Source: Gimesia maris (GTDB taxonomy: Bacteria; Planctomycetota; Planctomycetia; Planctomycetales; Planctomycetaceae). Taken from it: a stretch of DNA of 64,000 nt. The DNA lies in assembly GCF_008298035.1 (NCBI RefSeq), contig NZ_CP042910.1, forward strand, positions 2,371,001-2,435,000. The letters run 5' to 3'. The notes below the pieces were generated by a model. It saw only the letters and a program-made list of their open reading frames with translations, made no database searches and was not told the origin of the DNA. Position numbers and translations under genes: made by a program. Shown here piece by piece: positions 10,129-20,700 of this stretch (its first letter is position 1; each line of letters opens with the position of its first letter).

Positions 10129-10683
10129 TAAAAGCCTTTGGGTCAGTAATTTTCAGCCACATGTGCGGCAGGGAAGCAGCATGAATTGATGAATCGTTTC
10201 GGACCCGCCCTGCGTTCCTCTGAGTTAGAGGTAGGTTTCACTGACTGATTCAGCGAATTATGATCCGAGCACTGATGCTGCGCCGTCTGGTCTGCATCTC
10301 GGCAATTCTGTAAATATAGTCAGATTATTTCAACCCGCGTGACGTGGTCACTCGGTTCCGACAAATAATCATAACAAAAGCCGTTCACAAAAACAGCGAA
10401 AATGACCACTGTCAAAAATTAACGTAGCGACTTCAGATATGTTTTGATTGAGATTCAGAATGTGAGGATTACTACGATGCAATTGAATCCGCTTTCAATT
10501 CCGGATCCAATATCAATGACCGGTCTGGCAGAACAGAAAAACAAGAGGAGTTGATGTCAGACAGCCCGGGAATAATAAGAAACAGGCTGTAACATCTGCA
10601 AGAAAAACTGTCGGGAAACAGGTCCAGTCAGACATATTGTCGGACTGAGCTGTGAAATGCGATTTGTATGCAAGGTGGAGCTG
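10129..10683. other. Intergenic region of 555 bp between two minus-strand genes
   Basis: No open frame here has gene-like content on either strand. The left part must hold the promoter of the large CheB/CheR hybrid kinase, whose start is at 10128, but I cannot name a convincing -35/-10 pair. The right part holds a hairpin candidate downstream of the ceramidase-like gene, listed separately. Confidence 0.6.
10607..10647 (-). terminator. Candidate terminator of the ceramidase-like gene
   Basis: About 37 bases past the stop of the minus-strand gene ending at 10684 is an inverted repeat of about 10 bp with one mismatch and a 3-base loop (arms 10625-10634 and 10638-10647). Further on, the minus strand reads CTGT-TTCCCG-ACAG followed by TTTTTCTT. 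The longer stem is not directly followed by the T-run, so the call is tentative. Confidence 0.3.
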
Positions 10684-12045
10684 TTACTCTTTCCCGGCGC
10701 GGGATTTTTCTGCCTGCTCTCTTTTTTTGATGTCTTTGGGGTGTTTGGAGAACGATTCGAATACATCGCCGATGACACGGTCCGCGAGCAGACTCAACTC
10801 AGTAAGAATAATCGGTTCTGCTTCCGGTAGCAGTTTCGAGGTGTTCGGTTCGTAGCCGCCGACACTATAGGAATCGGTGGTCGCGATGTAGCCGACATGT
10901 CCGTTGGCATAGCCTACAATAATGGGAGTGGCGCGGTCTGCGATGTCGTTCTCCAGTTTCAAACCGTATTCAACCATCGGTTCGCCCGGCATGGTCAGCA
11001 GCAGGTAGGGGCCGATCTTCATGGCCTGCAGTTCCGCTTCAATGCGCCCTTCCTTGCCGGGTAACGAGATGACTGAGTTCGCGACACGGATCGGATAGTA
11101 TTCGGCTCGCGTGGCAAGCTGTTCCCGGGTCATGCTCTGAGCGAGGGTGCGCACGACTGCGCTGCCCAGATCCCGTCCGGCCCACTGAATATCGGCTTCA
11201 TCTGCACAGCGGTACGGATAACCGGGCAGATTCGGGCGAATATCACCCGCGCAGCCCTGCAGAAACAATGAACTGGTCTGATCTCCGTAGCACATCTCTA
11301 CAAACGACTGGGCTTCACCGGGAAAGTCGGCACTCATCTTCGGGAAACCGTTGGGGTACGGCATCGAGCCTTTATCGCCCCAGGTGAAAAAACAGGGATG
11401 ACAGACGGCATGCATGAGGACTGCGACAGGTGTCAGTGATTTTCCGTCGTCGAAACGCAGAACTTTCACGCGGGGATCATTGGGTCCGTCTTCGTTAAGT
11501 CGTACCACCGCCCGGCCATTGATAACCTTGCGACGATTGATGCTGAACCCGATCTTGTCTTCACCGTAGCCGACCGTCACGGGAGTCATTTTCGATGCCG
11601 CCTGTTTTGCGGCTGCGCCGAGTTTTGTGATCAATTCTTTTCCCCAGGCGGAATTGGCATCAAAGCCGGGCCCGGAGTGATTGTGTGAGGCAGCAACCAT
11701 GATATTAGCCGCCGGGATGCCCGTTTCTTTTTCAATCTGAGCTCGGGCCAGCTTTACAATCTCTGTATACGCGCCGATCAGGTCCAGGGTGACGATGGCT
11801 GCTTTGGTCTGACCGTCATCCAATACGAGCACTCCTGCCCGCAGGGGATCACGCACGCCGGTGACTTTGCGGCGGTGCCCGACGACTTCTAACTCATTCA
11901 CTTCTGCAGGGGTGATGTCAACTTTGGCTACGCCCGCTCGCAGGTTTGATTTCGCAGCAGACTGGCCTTCTGCGTCAGGAGTGAGATAAGCCAGACAGGT
12001 GGACAGGAGCAGGGTAACACAAAGATTTCGATATATCAGGTGCAT
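10684..12045 (-). CDS. Neutral/alkaline ceramidase-like secreted protein
   Basis: A protein of 453 residues with a Sec signal peptide (hydrophobic stretch LCVTLLLSTCLAYL, cleavage probably near residue 27). The body matches the N-terminal catalytic region of the neutral/alkaline non-lysosomal ceramidase family: VAKVDITPAEVNE near the start, then LRAGVLVLDDG, the metal-site motif ASHNHSGPGF and MHAVCHPCFF, later GCAGDIRPNLPG. It is much shorter than ceramidases with the C-terminal domain (about 650-750 residues) and appears to lack that domain. Planctomycetes carry many such short paralogues of unknown substrate, so ceramide hydrolysis is only one possibility; an amidase or other metal-dependent hydrolase is equally open. 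Confidence 0.82.
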   Translation of the reverse strand: MHLIYRNLCVTLLLSTCLAYLTPDAEGQSAAKSNLRAGVAKVDITPAEVNELEVVGHRRKVTGVRDPLRAGVLVLDDGQTKAAIVTLDLIGAYTEIVKLARAQIEKETGIPAANIMVAASHNHSGPGFDANSAWGKELITKLGAAAKQAASKMTPVTVGYGEDKIGFSINRRKVINGRAVVRLNEDGPNDPRVKVLRFDDGKSLTPVAVLMHAVCHPCFFTWGDKGSMPYPNGFPKMSADFPGEAQSFVEMCYGDQTSSLFLQGCAGDIRPNLPGYPYRCADEADIQWAGRDLGSAVVRTLAQSMTREQLATRAEYYPIRVANSVISLPGKEGRIEAELQAMKIGPYLLLTMPGEPMVEYGLKLENDIADRATPIIVGYANGHVGYIATTDSYSVGGYEPNTSKLLPEAEPIILTELSLLADRVIGDVFESFSKHPKDIKKREQAEKSRAGKE

Positions 12046-12365
12046 GATTCAAGATTCATTTCATGATAAAGGCAGGGTTTGAATTAATCGTCAACTGGGG
12101 CAGGGGATGGTAATCGTTTTCGGCGCAGAAGGTCTGAAGTCGGACAACTGAGAGTGAACTTCGATGATGGATAGATCACTCCAGTCCTCTCCGTGAATAT
12201 TATAAAGTAATAGCCTTACAGAATGCCCGTTCCAATCTTCAATAAGGGCTCATAATTGAGAAAACGGGAACTGTCTCAACTGTGTCCCGTTTTATTGTAG
12301 TGTTTTCAGGGGGATCTGGAGCGGGTAGATCAGTTCGAGAGACGCTATGGTTCATGGTGATGCAA
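12046..12365. other. Intergenic region of 320 bp
   Basis: It lies between the stop of the DUF1501 gene (12366) and the start of the ceramidase-like gene (12045), both minus strand. It contains one good terminator hairpin and presumably the promoter of the ceramidase-like gene. No coding potential was seen. Confidence 0.6.
12261..12293 (-). terminator. Rho-independent-like terminator after DUF1501 gene
   Basis: Perfect 9-bp inverted repeat (AAAACGGGA at 12261-12269, TCCCGTTTT at 12285-12293) with a 15-base loop. On the minus strand the right arm ends in a run of four T. It lies about 70-105 bases beyond the stop of the minus-strand DUF1501 gene. Because both arms end in A/T runs it could act in both directions. 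Confidence 0.5.
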
Positions 12366-13721
12366 TCAGATCAACTCCCGAATTGGTTGTGCCTGGTCGA
12401 CAAGATACATGGGGCGTCCGGACAGATCGGTCACCGTTGCTGAATTCACGTCAATTCCCAGGTTGTGATACAGGGTGGCAAAGACTTCATTGAAACCGAC
12501 GGGACGGCTCTCAACATGTTCGGCGAAACGGTTTGTGGAACCAATAACCTGTCCGGTCTGCATTCCGCCCCCCGCCAGCATGGCGCAGGAAACTTTCGGC
12601 CAATGATCTCGACCGACTTTGGGGCTGATCCGTGGCGTACGGCCGAATTCTCCCCACACGATGATCGAAACGTCTTTGTCCATTCCCCGGTTCTGCAGGT
12701 CCTCCATCAGGGCGGTCAGTCCCTGGTCGAGCATCGGGAAATGTTCTTCTTCGTGCTCAAAGATGGTACCGTGCGGTCTGCCATGCCAGTCCCAGCGACC
12801 ATAGGCCAGCGTGACGCAACGTACGCCTGCTTCAACAAGACGTCGGGCCATCAGAAAATAATCGTTCAGTAAAGGTCCCGCGTCGCCGTAACCCGCTGGT
12901 TTGGTTGAGCCACGACCATAACGGTCGCGCAATTTCGGATCTTCCTTTGAAAGGTCCAGTGCCTGGGCCAGTTTGCTCGAAGTCAATATGCCAAACGCCT
13001 GCTTTGTGTATGCATCAATGCCCTGCATGTCCTCAATCACTTCGGCCTGGCGACGCATATTATCGAGTGAGGCTAACAACGATTTGCGATCATCCAGGCG
13101 CTCCGCATTCACCGCGTTCAAGATCATATCCTGTTTGCCTTCCGCGCTCGGCTTGAAGGGAGCATGAGCGACCCCCAGAAACCCAGGTTGCCCTGCATCC
13201 GCCCAGGGGTAATGTCGCATCTTCGGCGATAATCCGACAAAGGGTGGGACTGCCGGGGCGGTTCCTCCCTGAAGCTTCGATACAGTTGAGCCCAGCGATG
13301 GCCAGCCTCCCTGCGGTTGACGGCTGGTTTTTCTCCCTGTCATACACTGGAACGAAGCGTGTCGTCCCTCGGCACCCACTATGGAACGAATAAAGGAAAA
13401 CTGGTCGGCCGTCTTCGACAACCGGGGCATCAATTCGCAAACTTCGATACCTGGAACATTGGTAGCGATGGGGATTCGCGGGCCACGAATTTCGGCCGGG
13501 GCTTCCGGTTTGAGATCAAACCAGTCCTGGTGTGGAGGTCCGCCAGACAGAAAGATCATGATGACCGCTTTATGAGAGTCCCGTTTACCGGCGAGGTCCT
13601 GTGCCCGCAGAATCTGCGGCAGCGAAAGGCCTCCCATTGCCAGAGAACCGATCTGCAGGAAGTTCCGCCGGGAGATGCCGTCACAAAAACGATGTTGTTT
13701 GCCACTCTCAATGGTCAGCAT
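12366..13721 (-). CDS. DUF1501 family protein, Tat-exported
   Basis: A protein of 451 residues. The leader [19 protein letters not shown] (about residues 18-36) is a clear twin-arginine signal. The mature part is DUF1501 ([80 protein letters not shown]). It belongs to the same family as the gene at 1234-2691 but to the more typical sub-type with the GEFGRTPR motif. No DUF1553 partner is adjacent; the gene is flanked by a ceramidase-like gene downstream and a divergent enolase-superfamily gene. Its function is unknown beyond export and the sulfatase-like fold. Confidence 0.92.
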   Translation of the reverse strand: MLTIESGKQHRFCDGISRRNFLQIGSLAMGGLSLPQILRAQDLAGKRDSHKAVIMIFLSGGPPHQDWFDLKPEAPAEIRGPRIPIATNVPGIEVCELMPRLSKTADQFSFIRSIVGAEGRHASFQCMTGRKTSRQPQGGWPSLGSTVSKLQGGTAPAVPPFVGLSPKMRHYPWADAGQPGFLGVAHAPFKPSAEGKQDMILNAVNAERLDDRKSLLASLDNMRRQAEVIEDMQGIDAYTKQAFGILTSSKLAQALDLSKEDPKLRDRYGRGSTKPAGYGDAGPLLNDYFLMARRLVEAGVRCVTLAYGRWDWHGRPHGTIFEHEEEHFPMLDQGLTALMEDLQNRGMDKDVSIIVWGEFGRTPRISPKVGRDHWPKVSCAMLAGGGMQTGQVIGSTNRFAEHVESRPVGFNEVFATLYHNLGIDVNSATVTDLSGRPMYLVDQAQPIRELI

Positions 13722-14113
13722 AAGGCAGGCGTCCTGGAGGAAGGTCGTTCCGAGGAAATATCATTTCAACCATGGTTTATTCAAGATAAAGACTATGATC
13801 GGAATTATCAACACTTTTTGATGAGTTGGTTCAGAAGAGTTTAGTCTCATCACATCATGATGTTGTCAAACACGACGTTTTTACAGAGACAGAGTATGTC
13901 AGATCTAATACTTAATGGACCCGACACCTTTAATCTTCTCTGCAATGAAATTCATACGGTGCTGGCTTACGGCGGTGTGCCTTTGTTAGAATAGCTTTCA
14001 TTCTTAATCCGCATCTGATCGCTTCCAGATGCATGCCCGCTGGTTACAGTCGACGTCGGTAGATATCACTGTCAGCCAGATATTATGAGGGTCAGCTAAT
14101 AAGGAGTTTTGTG
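13722..14113. promoter_or_regulatory. Divergent intergenic region between DUF1501 and enolase-superfamily genes
   Basis: About 390 bp separate two diverging genes, so promoters in both directions must lie here. The only certain element is a strong ribosome-binding site AAGGAG at 14101-14106, which sets the start of the plus-strand gene. I see no convincing operator or small gene. Confidence 0.45.
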
Positions 14114-15364
14114 ATGTCCGTGACGCATACGAATCGACGGGAGTTGCTGCAGAAGGGGGCGCTGCTGGCGGCCGGTTGTCTGGCCGGGGGGCCAGCTGTC
14201 TTGCGAGCTGCTGAACCGGAACAGCAGGTTGACCCGCTGAAACTGAAGATTACCGGCGTCAAAACCTATCTTCTGCAACATAAACTGAAACGCCCGTTCG
14301 GTGTTTCGGTCTCGGTTCCTCTGGATCAGTTCAGAAAGACGCTGTTAGTTAAGATTGAGACTGACGCTGGTCTGACCGGCTGGGGGGAAACGGCTCCGGT
14401 CGGAGGTGCCCGCGGAACGATCGACGATCAAATCGGACCACGGCTGATCGGTCAGAGTCCGCTGGAGCAACGAAAATTGTGGCGGATGATGTGGGGACCG
14501 AATTTCGGCAATGCGCTGGCGGTGGCCGCGCTGGATATGGCCATCAACGATATCCGCGGACATGCATTGAATCTGTCGGTAGCTGAATTGTTTGGCGGAA
14601 GACTTCGCGATCGCGTTCCCGCGTATGCCTCGGCGATGAATTATGTGGAAAATGAACAGCCGGAAGAACAGTATCCCCGCGAAGCAGAACAGCTGGTAAA
14701 GCAGGGGTTCAAGGCTTTGAAGATGCGAATCGGTCGTTATCCGGTGTTTCGCGAGGCGGCGGTCGCTGCTGCAGTTCGTGAAGCAGTCGGGCTTGATATC
14801 AAATTAATGGCGGACGGAAACGCCGCTTATACGCTTTCGTCGGCTCTGCAGATGGGAGAGGTACTGCACGATCTGAATTTTGAATATTTTGAAGAGCCCC
14901 TGCCGCAATCTCCCCACTATGCCGGTTACGAAGAACTGAGACGCAAGCTCCCTCTGCCTCTGGCGGCCGGTGAAGGCGTTGATTCGCGGGGCAGCGCTAA
15001 AGAACTGATCGACCGGCAGTGCATGCACATCATCCAGCCGGACGTCAGTCTGTGCGGCGGGATCGGCGAAACCCTGTTTATCTCTGAAATGGCGGCACTG
15101 TCAGGAATCCGTTGTATTCCACATTGCTGGGGAGGAGCCATTCTCATCGCGGCCACCGTGCAGACTCTGTCGCTGATGCCTGATCCGCACTGGGGCTTTC
15201 CTACCGATACCCCCATGCTGGAACTGGATCAGTCGGAGAATCCCTGGCGGACTGAGATCGTCAAAGAACCATTCCAGTTAAAGGATGGTTTTGTAGACGT
15301 CCCCACCCGTCCCGGGCTCGGTATTGAGGTGGATGAAGCGATCGTCAAGCGGTATGCGATTTAA
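14114..15364 (+). CDS. Mandelate racemase/muconate lactonizing-type enolase superfamily enzyme, exported
   Basis: A protein of 416 residues. The ATG at 14114 is preferred over the in-frame GTG at 14111 because AAGGAG lies 7 bases upstream. A Tat-like leader (NRRELLQKGALLAAGCLAGGPAVLRAA) is followed by an N-terminal capping domain and an enolase-type barrel. Metal ligands D234, E260 and E287 are spaced as in mandelate racemase, and the acid/base groups K203 (in K-M-R), D310 and H337 are also present. The Asp/His dyad places it in the mandelate racemase subgroup, so it probably epimerises or dehydrates a carboxylate such as a sugar acid. Position 205 is Arg where many members have a second Lys. 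The exact substrate cannot be read from sequence. Export of such an enzyme is a planctomycete habit. Confidence 0.88.
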   Translation: MSVTHTNRRELLQKGALLAAGCLAGGPAVLRAAEPEQQVDPLKLKITGVKTYLLQHKLKRPFGVSVSVPLDQFRKTLLVKIETDAGLTGWGETAPVGGARGTIDDQIGPRLIGQSPLEQRKLWRMMWGPNFGNALAVAALDMAINDIRGHALNLSVAELFGGRLRDRVPAYASAMNYVENEQPEEQYPREAEQLVKQGFKALKMRIGRYPVFREAAVAAAVREAVGLDIKLMADGNAAYTLSSALQMGEVLHDLNFEYFEEPLPQSPHYAGYEELRRKLPLPLAAGEGVDSRGSAKELIDRQCMHIIQPDVSLCGGIGETLFISEMAALSGIRCIPHCWGGAILIAATVQTLSLMPDPHWGFPTDTPMLELDQSENPWRTEIVKEPFQLKDGFVDVPTRPGLGIEVDEAIVKRYAI

Positions 15365-15426
15365 GACTGTGCCTGGTAAAATTGAATCCTGAAAACAAAT
15401 TGATTCACTGATCGGGAACAGGGAGA

Positions 15427-15912
15427 CTACTGTTTCGGCATGTCGTAGTAAAAGAGAGGGATAGGCTCACCATTGCGAAAGAGCTCGAGTGTTTCCTGAA
15501 TTTCCCAATCCTCCTCGTCGCTGAACTTTTCCTCCAGTTCTGGAAACCGTTCCGGTTCGTGTACCAGCAGATACTCGATGGCATACAGTCGAAGCTCTGG
15601 TTCCACATCCTTCAGCAGTTGTTCAATCAATGGTTTGATCGTTCTTCGTAAGCCCAATAGAGCTACACAACGCATGCGGGCTTCCGGCACATCACCTGCT
15701 TCTGCAAACCGCTGCAGGGCATCAACGGCTTCTTTGAGATGCCCAAAATCTTTCTCCAGGCAATTCGCAGCCGTAATCCGCCGATATTCGTCTTCAAAAC
15801 TAGAGGGCCAGGGGGGATTGTCACTGTTTTCACCTGGAAGTTTCTCTCCGGTAAAGAGCGTTGAGATCAGAGATTCAAGGGACCAGGCAGGAATGGGCAT
15901 CGTTTCAATCAA
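15427..15912 (-). CDS. Hypothetical helical (HEAT-like) protein
   Basis: A protein of 161 residues without signal peptide or membrane segment, rich in Glu, Leu and Arg. The middle (about 45-145) reads as successive amphipathic helices such as ITAANCLEKDFGHLKEAVDAL, RMRCVALLGLRRTIKPLIEQLL and ELRLYAIEYLLVHEPE, the pattern of HEAT or similar alpha-solenoid repeats. I do not recognise a named family. It converges with the enolase-superfamily gene (62 bp between stops) and stands alone on its strand. An ATG four codons downstream (MPIP) is an alternative start. Confidence 0.7.
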   Translation of the reverse strand: MIETMPIPAWSLESLISTLFTGEKLPGENSDNPPWPSSFEDEYRRITAANCLEKDFGHLKEAVDALQRFAEAGDVPEARMRCVALLGLRRTIKPLIEQLLKDVEPELRLYAIEYLLVHEPERFPELEEKFSDEEDWEIQETLELFRNGEPIPLFYYDMPKQ

Positions 15913-16028
15913 GTCTTAAAAAAACTATTTGTCAAATCAGTGACCAATTGTCCTATGCGATAAAGATGCCAGGTCCATTAATAAATAGACCTGACATCAA
16001 TGTTTTGAAACCGCGGATTGTGGATGCT

Positions 16029-16964
16029 TTAATCTTCCAGTTTGAGAAATGCCACGGCGTTGTTGTTGTTCATGGGAATGATCAACTGCTTGTGTTTCGA
16101 ATCGTATCCCATCGACGCGGCACTGGGGATCCCCGAGGCGATGACCTCGGCGGGTTTCCCGGGGCTGATTTTGGAAACGCTTCCGAAACGGACACTGCTG
16201 ACATACTTCGTCCCATCGGGGAGAATCACCAGTCCGTCGTTGCCCCCTTCGGCGGCATGTTCGGTGCGGATCAGTTTTCCGTTGGCAGGATCGAATGTCA
16301 TCACGTCATTGTTTCCGACGTTGACGACGACAACATTTCCGTCTGGATCAATGGCGACGCCGTTAGGGATGTTGAGCGGATCTCCATCCACAAAGAGCGA
16401 AACTTTGCCGTCAGCGGTGATTTTATAGACGCGGAACTCGGGACGCGAATTGGAAACAAAGATCGTGCCTTCCTTGTTGACGGCGATTCCGTTCAGAAAC
16501 GTGGAACCTTCTACCGGGTAGGCTTTGCCCGGTTTGCCGGTTGCGAGATCGAACGTGCGTACCACGTCGATGTCAGCGGTATACAGGGTCCCGTTATGAA
16601 TCGCGCTGCCGAGCGGATGGTTGAGCGTTAACCCGTCGCGCGTCGCACCAATCCATTTCGTGGTGTGAACCGATCCGTCCGGGTTCAACAGTGAGACGTA
16701 GCCGTCATTCTCATCCTGGGTTTGCGGCACGCCGGCGTTCATGACGACAATCAGGTCGCGGGTCGCATCGTAAACACAGCTTTCAGCAAAACGGAAACTG
16801 CCATAGACTTTGACGTTGTCAGAGAGGGGGACGAATTTCCCGGCTTCATTGACGGCGCCCAGTGGTTTTCCCGCCTGAAACGGTTTCGCCGAAGATTTCT
16901 GTGCGAGAGCGATGTTGGTTATCAGAGACATCGCGGTGAGAGTTAAAACAAAGAACACTTTCAT
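16029..16964 (-). CDS. Secreted SMP-30/NHL-type beta-propeller protein
   Basis: A protein of 311 residues with a Sec signal peptide (MKVFFVLTLTAMSLITNIALA, cut after about residue 21). The rest shows repeating four-stranded blade signatures: NGIAVNKEGTIFVSNSR, PNGVAIDPDGNVVVVNVGNND and DGLVILPDGTKYVSSV, typical of the SMP-30/gluconolactonase and NHL propeller group. It may be a lactonase or simply a binding propeller; I cannot see enough metal-ligand context to choose. It is monocistronic as far as spacing shows. Confidence 0.85.
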   Translation of the reverse strand: MKVFFVLTLTAMSLITNIALAQKSSAKPFQAGKPLGAVNEAGKFVPLSDNVKVYGSFRFAESCVYDATRDLIVVMNAGVPQTQDENDGYVSLLNPDGSVHTTKWIGATRDGLTLNHPLGSAIHNGTLYTADIDVVRTFDLATGKPGKAYPVEGSTFLNGIAVNKEGTIFVSNSRPEFRVYKITADGKVSLFVDGDPLNIPNGVAIDPDGNVVVVNVGNNDVMTFDPANGKLIRTEHAAEGGNDGLVILPDGTKYVSSVRFGSVSKISPGKPAEVIASGIPSAASMGYDSKHKQLIIPMNNNNAVAFLKLED

Positions 16965-17178
16965 CAGTCGTCACTCCTGTTGTTAATGGCCTGGGGATCA
17001 CAATGATCCTGTTGATCACCAAGGTACCCGCATTTTATTTAACAGGGAAGGGTCAGAATGCATGCTGCGAAAAATCGTATATTTTCTGAGGAGCGTTGAC
17101 AGCCGTCAGGAATCATCGAACAGGAAAAGTGTCAGCCTTGGATGATACTGAGGCGATGAAGTGTGTCTGTCCGCTGTT

Positions 17179-17550
17179 TTAAGAGGAAGCAGCAATGGCT
17201 TGAATCGCTGCTTCGCGAGTCTCGAAGAGAGGCCAATAGGTTCCCACTTTGATGCACTGGAGCAGGTTCTGTATGTTCTCACAGGCATTGCAGAATACGG
17301 CCTGTCCGCCGGTCTGCTTTGCCTGTTGCAGCAGACGAATGATTGAGCTGATAATGATGGAATCCAGATGGTCGACTTTGAAAAGATCAATAATTACATT
17401 CTTCAACTCGGGTGTGCTGAAGAGTTTTAATACTTTGTTGGACTCGATCTGAACGTTGCTGTACAAAAAATGAAGTGTAGATCCCTGAGGAATGACAATC
17501 AGGTTGGGACCACACAGTTCCACTTTAAAAATTTCCAGTTGATCAACCAT
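17179..17550 (-). CDS. STAS-domain protein (anti-sigma-factor antagonist-like)
   Basis: A protein of 123 residues comprising a single STAS domain. The hallmark is the loop VDHLDSIIISSIIRLLQQAKQTGG (about residues 60-83), where the Ser after Asp is the position phosphorylated in SpoIIAA-type antagonists; NVIIDLFKV precedes it as the central strand. Such proteins are usually controlled by a switch kinase and phosphatase, but none is adjacent. It lies upstream of the kinase/sigma block and is separated from the large kinase gene by 200 bp, so it is probably transcribed on its own. A link to the neighbouring sigma factors is possible but unproved: ECF factors are not the classical targets of STAS switches. 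Confidence 0.82.
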   Translation of the reverse strand: MVDQLEIFKVELCGPNLIVIPQGSTLHFLYSNVQIESNKVLKLFSTPELKNVIIDLFKVDHLDSIIISSIIRLLQQAKQTGGQAVFCNACENIQNLLQCIKVGTYWPLFETREAAIQAIAASS

Positions 17551-17750
17551 AAATGAATCCAGACGGAAAACGTCTCAAGAAGAGTGAAAATTAAAATGTC
17601 ACGAATTTGAATATGAATTTATGCGTTCTATATATTTGAAATGATTCTGTCTACTCGTTCTACTGTTTAGAAACGATTCATTTCGCGAAAAAGCCGTTCA
17701 GGAAAAATGGTCTGAAAAATGTGTAACCAAACTCTTTTGCGGGTTAACGA

Positions 17751-20700
17751 TCATTTGCTGAGCCAGTTTGCGCCATGTAAAGTTCCATGTGCTTCATTGC
17801 CGGATGAGTCTTGCGCTGATTCTCCTGACTTTTCATCAAAGTGGTAGAAAAGAAGCGTGTTTTCATCCACTGAAAAATCAGCGAGTGGTGTAAAAGACTG
17901 CTGGTAGCGTCCGATCCGGGAGACTTTTAAAGCATGAATTTTTCCTTCGAAGCAATGTGATCGAGTTTTTTCAGTAGCAGGGAAGCCTCCGATGAATAGA
18001 TTTTGTTTCAGGCTTGCGCTGATGATCTCTGCCAGATGTTCCTTCTGTGTTGCCCGCATGGGAAGGGTGCGGCAAGGGAGCCCATTTAAAAACATCTTCC
18101 AGATGGTCCCGTTCCACTGACAGGCGATATGGACCGGATGATTCAGGGCCACATCCTTGCTGGAGACCGTGGAGACCGGGATTTCCTGGGACTGCGGATC
18201 CAGCAGGGACCAGGTCCAGTATTCGCCGTTATTGACATGATATTTCAGGCTGAGTGAGCCCAGCTGAAACAGAAGCTGATGCGCAAGTTTCCTGTTTGTT
18301 TCGGGGGTGACCCAGGCTTCAATGGTGAATTGTTCCGCGGAAGGATCCGGGAATTTTGTTTCGATCCAGTCGTCGCCGTCAAGCTGCACCCCTCGGTTCA
18401 GAAGTTCTTTGTCCGGTTGCAGAGCAACGGACCATTCCGCGCCGGTGATTCTGGCATGATTATACATCCCGCTGAGATCGTGCAGGATTTTGCCTTTTCC
18501 TTCTTCAAAACGGTATAAGGCGACTGTAGACTCGTGTCTGGTGAGCAGCGGTGGAGGCTGAAATTCATCGTTATAAACAGTATGTTCGCTGATCCGTAAT
18601 TGTGAAATATTGCCTTTAAAACCACGGTGTTGCGAATTTTCATAAGTCGATCCGGAACCGATTCGAAAGGTTGATCTTAAAAACCTTGCTAAACGATTTG
18701 CCCGGTTCTTTGTCACTTTTGCGGGAACGCTGCCATCGACGAATGCATTGAGACTGGTCCCATCAAACACGCCTGCAATGTGATGTCTTCCGGGAGAAAT
18801 ATCGGCAGAGAAGGCATGCCAGATCCATTCACCTTCGTGATAATACATATGGATGCGGTGATTGCGTAGTACACAATAAAATACTCGTAAGTGGGAATGG
18901 AGATCAAAAATAACAGAAGAGGCAAACTGGTCTTTGATTGTCACTTCGGGAATATCGACCCAGCATTCAATTGTCAGAGGTTCAGACGCTTTTCGATAAT
19001 CGTAATCGACTTCGGCATAGTCATCGATACCATTGAAATGCAAAGAAAACGGATCTCTTTTTTCGAGGTTCTCTGACACGGAATTGACCGTGGCGGCAAC
19101 GCGAAATCCGGTCAGAGCATCACGTGAATTAGATCTGAGACCTTCACGGGATGCAGATCGACAATTGAGCGCATCCCGAACTGCGGAACCGCCTCGTGCA
19201 ATTCGATGCGTACCCGAACTGGGGCCAGAAGGATTATTGACCGCACTGGAGAAACTGTTCTTGTCTGAGAAATAGTCCTGACACCATTCAGCCACATTTC
19301 CATGCATATCATAGAGACCCAGGGCATTGGCTTGCAGCTGTCCGCAGGGATGAGTCGTTGTTGATTGAAACCAGGCAACCTTTGATAACTCTGATTCCTC
19401 TGAAGCAAACCATTTTGAAGTCGTCCCTGCACGGCAGGCATATTCCCATTGTGCTTCTCGAGGAAGTTTGAACACAAACTGAGACTGGTTTCGGGTTAAC
19501 CAGCCGCAGAAGTTGCTGGCATCATACCAGCTCAGGTTCACTGCGGGATGGTCTTCACTGAGTGCACCATCGAGGTCACTGGCCCAGGTAATCTGGGGAT
19601 TCGTTTCTGATGAATTAAACCCAGAACCACCAGCACCGTCGAGCTCCGCGTCTGTTTTATAACTGGTTTGCTTGACAAACTGCCGGAACTGTTTCCGTGA
19701 AATTTCGGTCTTGCTGAGATAGAAGGGGTGTGTAATCCGGGCCAACCGCTGAAGTAGATCCGCAGATAACCTGCGAGGTTTGGTCTCATCCTGCTGCGTT
19801 GGGCCATCAGTTTTCGCCAGCGTTTCTTCCAGGGATCCCAGCATAAATTCACCGGGAGGAATCAACACCAGAGCGATACTGATGTTTTGTCCCAATGGGA
19901 TAGTGACCTCTGCAGGGAGTTTCAAATGTTCGGCCCAGGCCTGTTGCAACTGGCTGATACGATCAGGGCTGTCATTGACGCTAATGGGATCTGGAGTATT
20001 GGCCGGCCACTTATATTGTTCCGTTTTCTCAGGAACATTCAGGGGGTCGTATTTTTCCCAGGTTGCACCGATGATCTTTCCATCATAACCGTTTCCACTT
20101 TGGTCTTTCACGATCTCTCCGGAATCCGCATTCAAGTGATACAGCAGGATCGTGGAATCTGAAGTGGAAAGCAGCTTCTCAGGAGAAAAATCATCCTGGT
20201 AGATGACTCCTCGTGAGAAGCGACACTGGTGCATTAAACCGGCAAAACAGGCTTTTTTTTCTGCAACAGGACGTCCTATGAGGGCCGGGTCGGGATTGGC
20301 ACCAAGGTGAATGGGAATGGGGGAATGTCGATGCAAGCGTCTGACGGGGAAACTCAGTCCCTGTTTCTTGCCATCGACGTACATGCCCACACTGATCCCG
20401 TCGTAGACGGCAGCGAGATGGACCAGCTTTCCGCAGCCGATCTGTTCTGATCGAGTGTGGGCGGCGTAGCTGGTTCCTTCGTGAAACAGGAATTCAGGCC
20501 GGGTACCGTCTTTCAGCCTGACGATAATGCCCGCTGTCTCCGCGTTCGAGATGATCTCCATCGACCGAGGTCGTTCTTCACAGTCGGGGGTGATCCAGGC
20601 TTCGAACGTAATGGGGGCGCCGCTGCCATATACGAATGGCGTTTCCACAAAATCGTCAATACCATCAAACCTGAGTGCAAACTGTTCCTGGTTCTCAGGA

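Noticed and set aside
10340..10420. Inverted repeat GTGGTCA/TGACCAC in the spacer before the giant kinase
   Set aside because: Arms are only 7 bp and about 60 bases apart, which is not notable in a 555-bp spacer.
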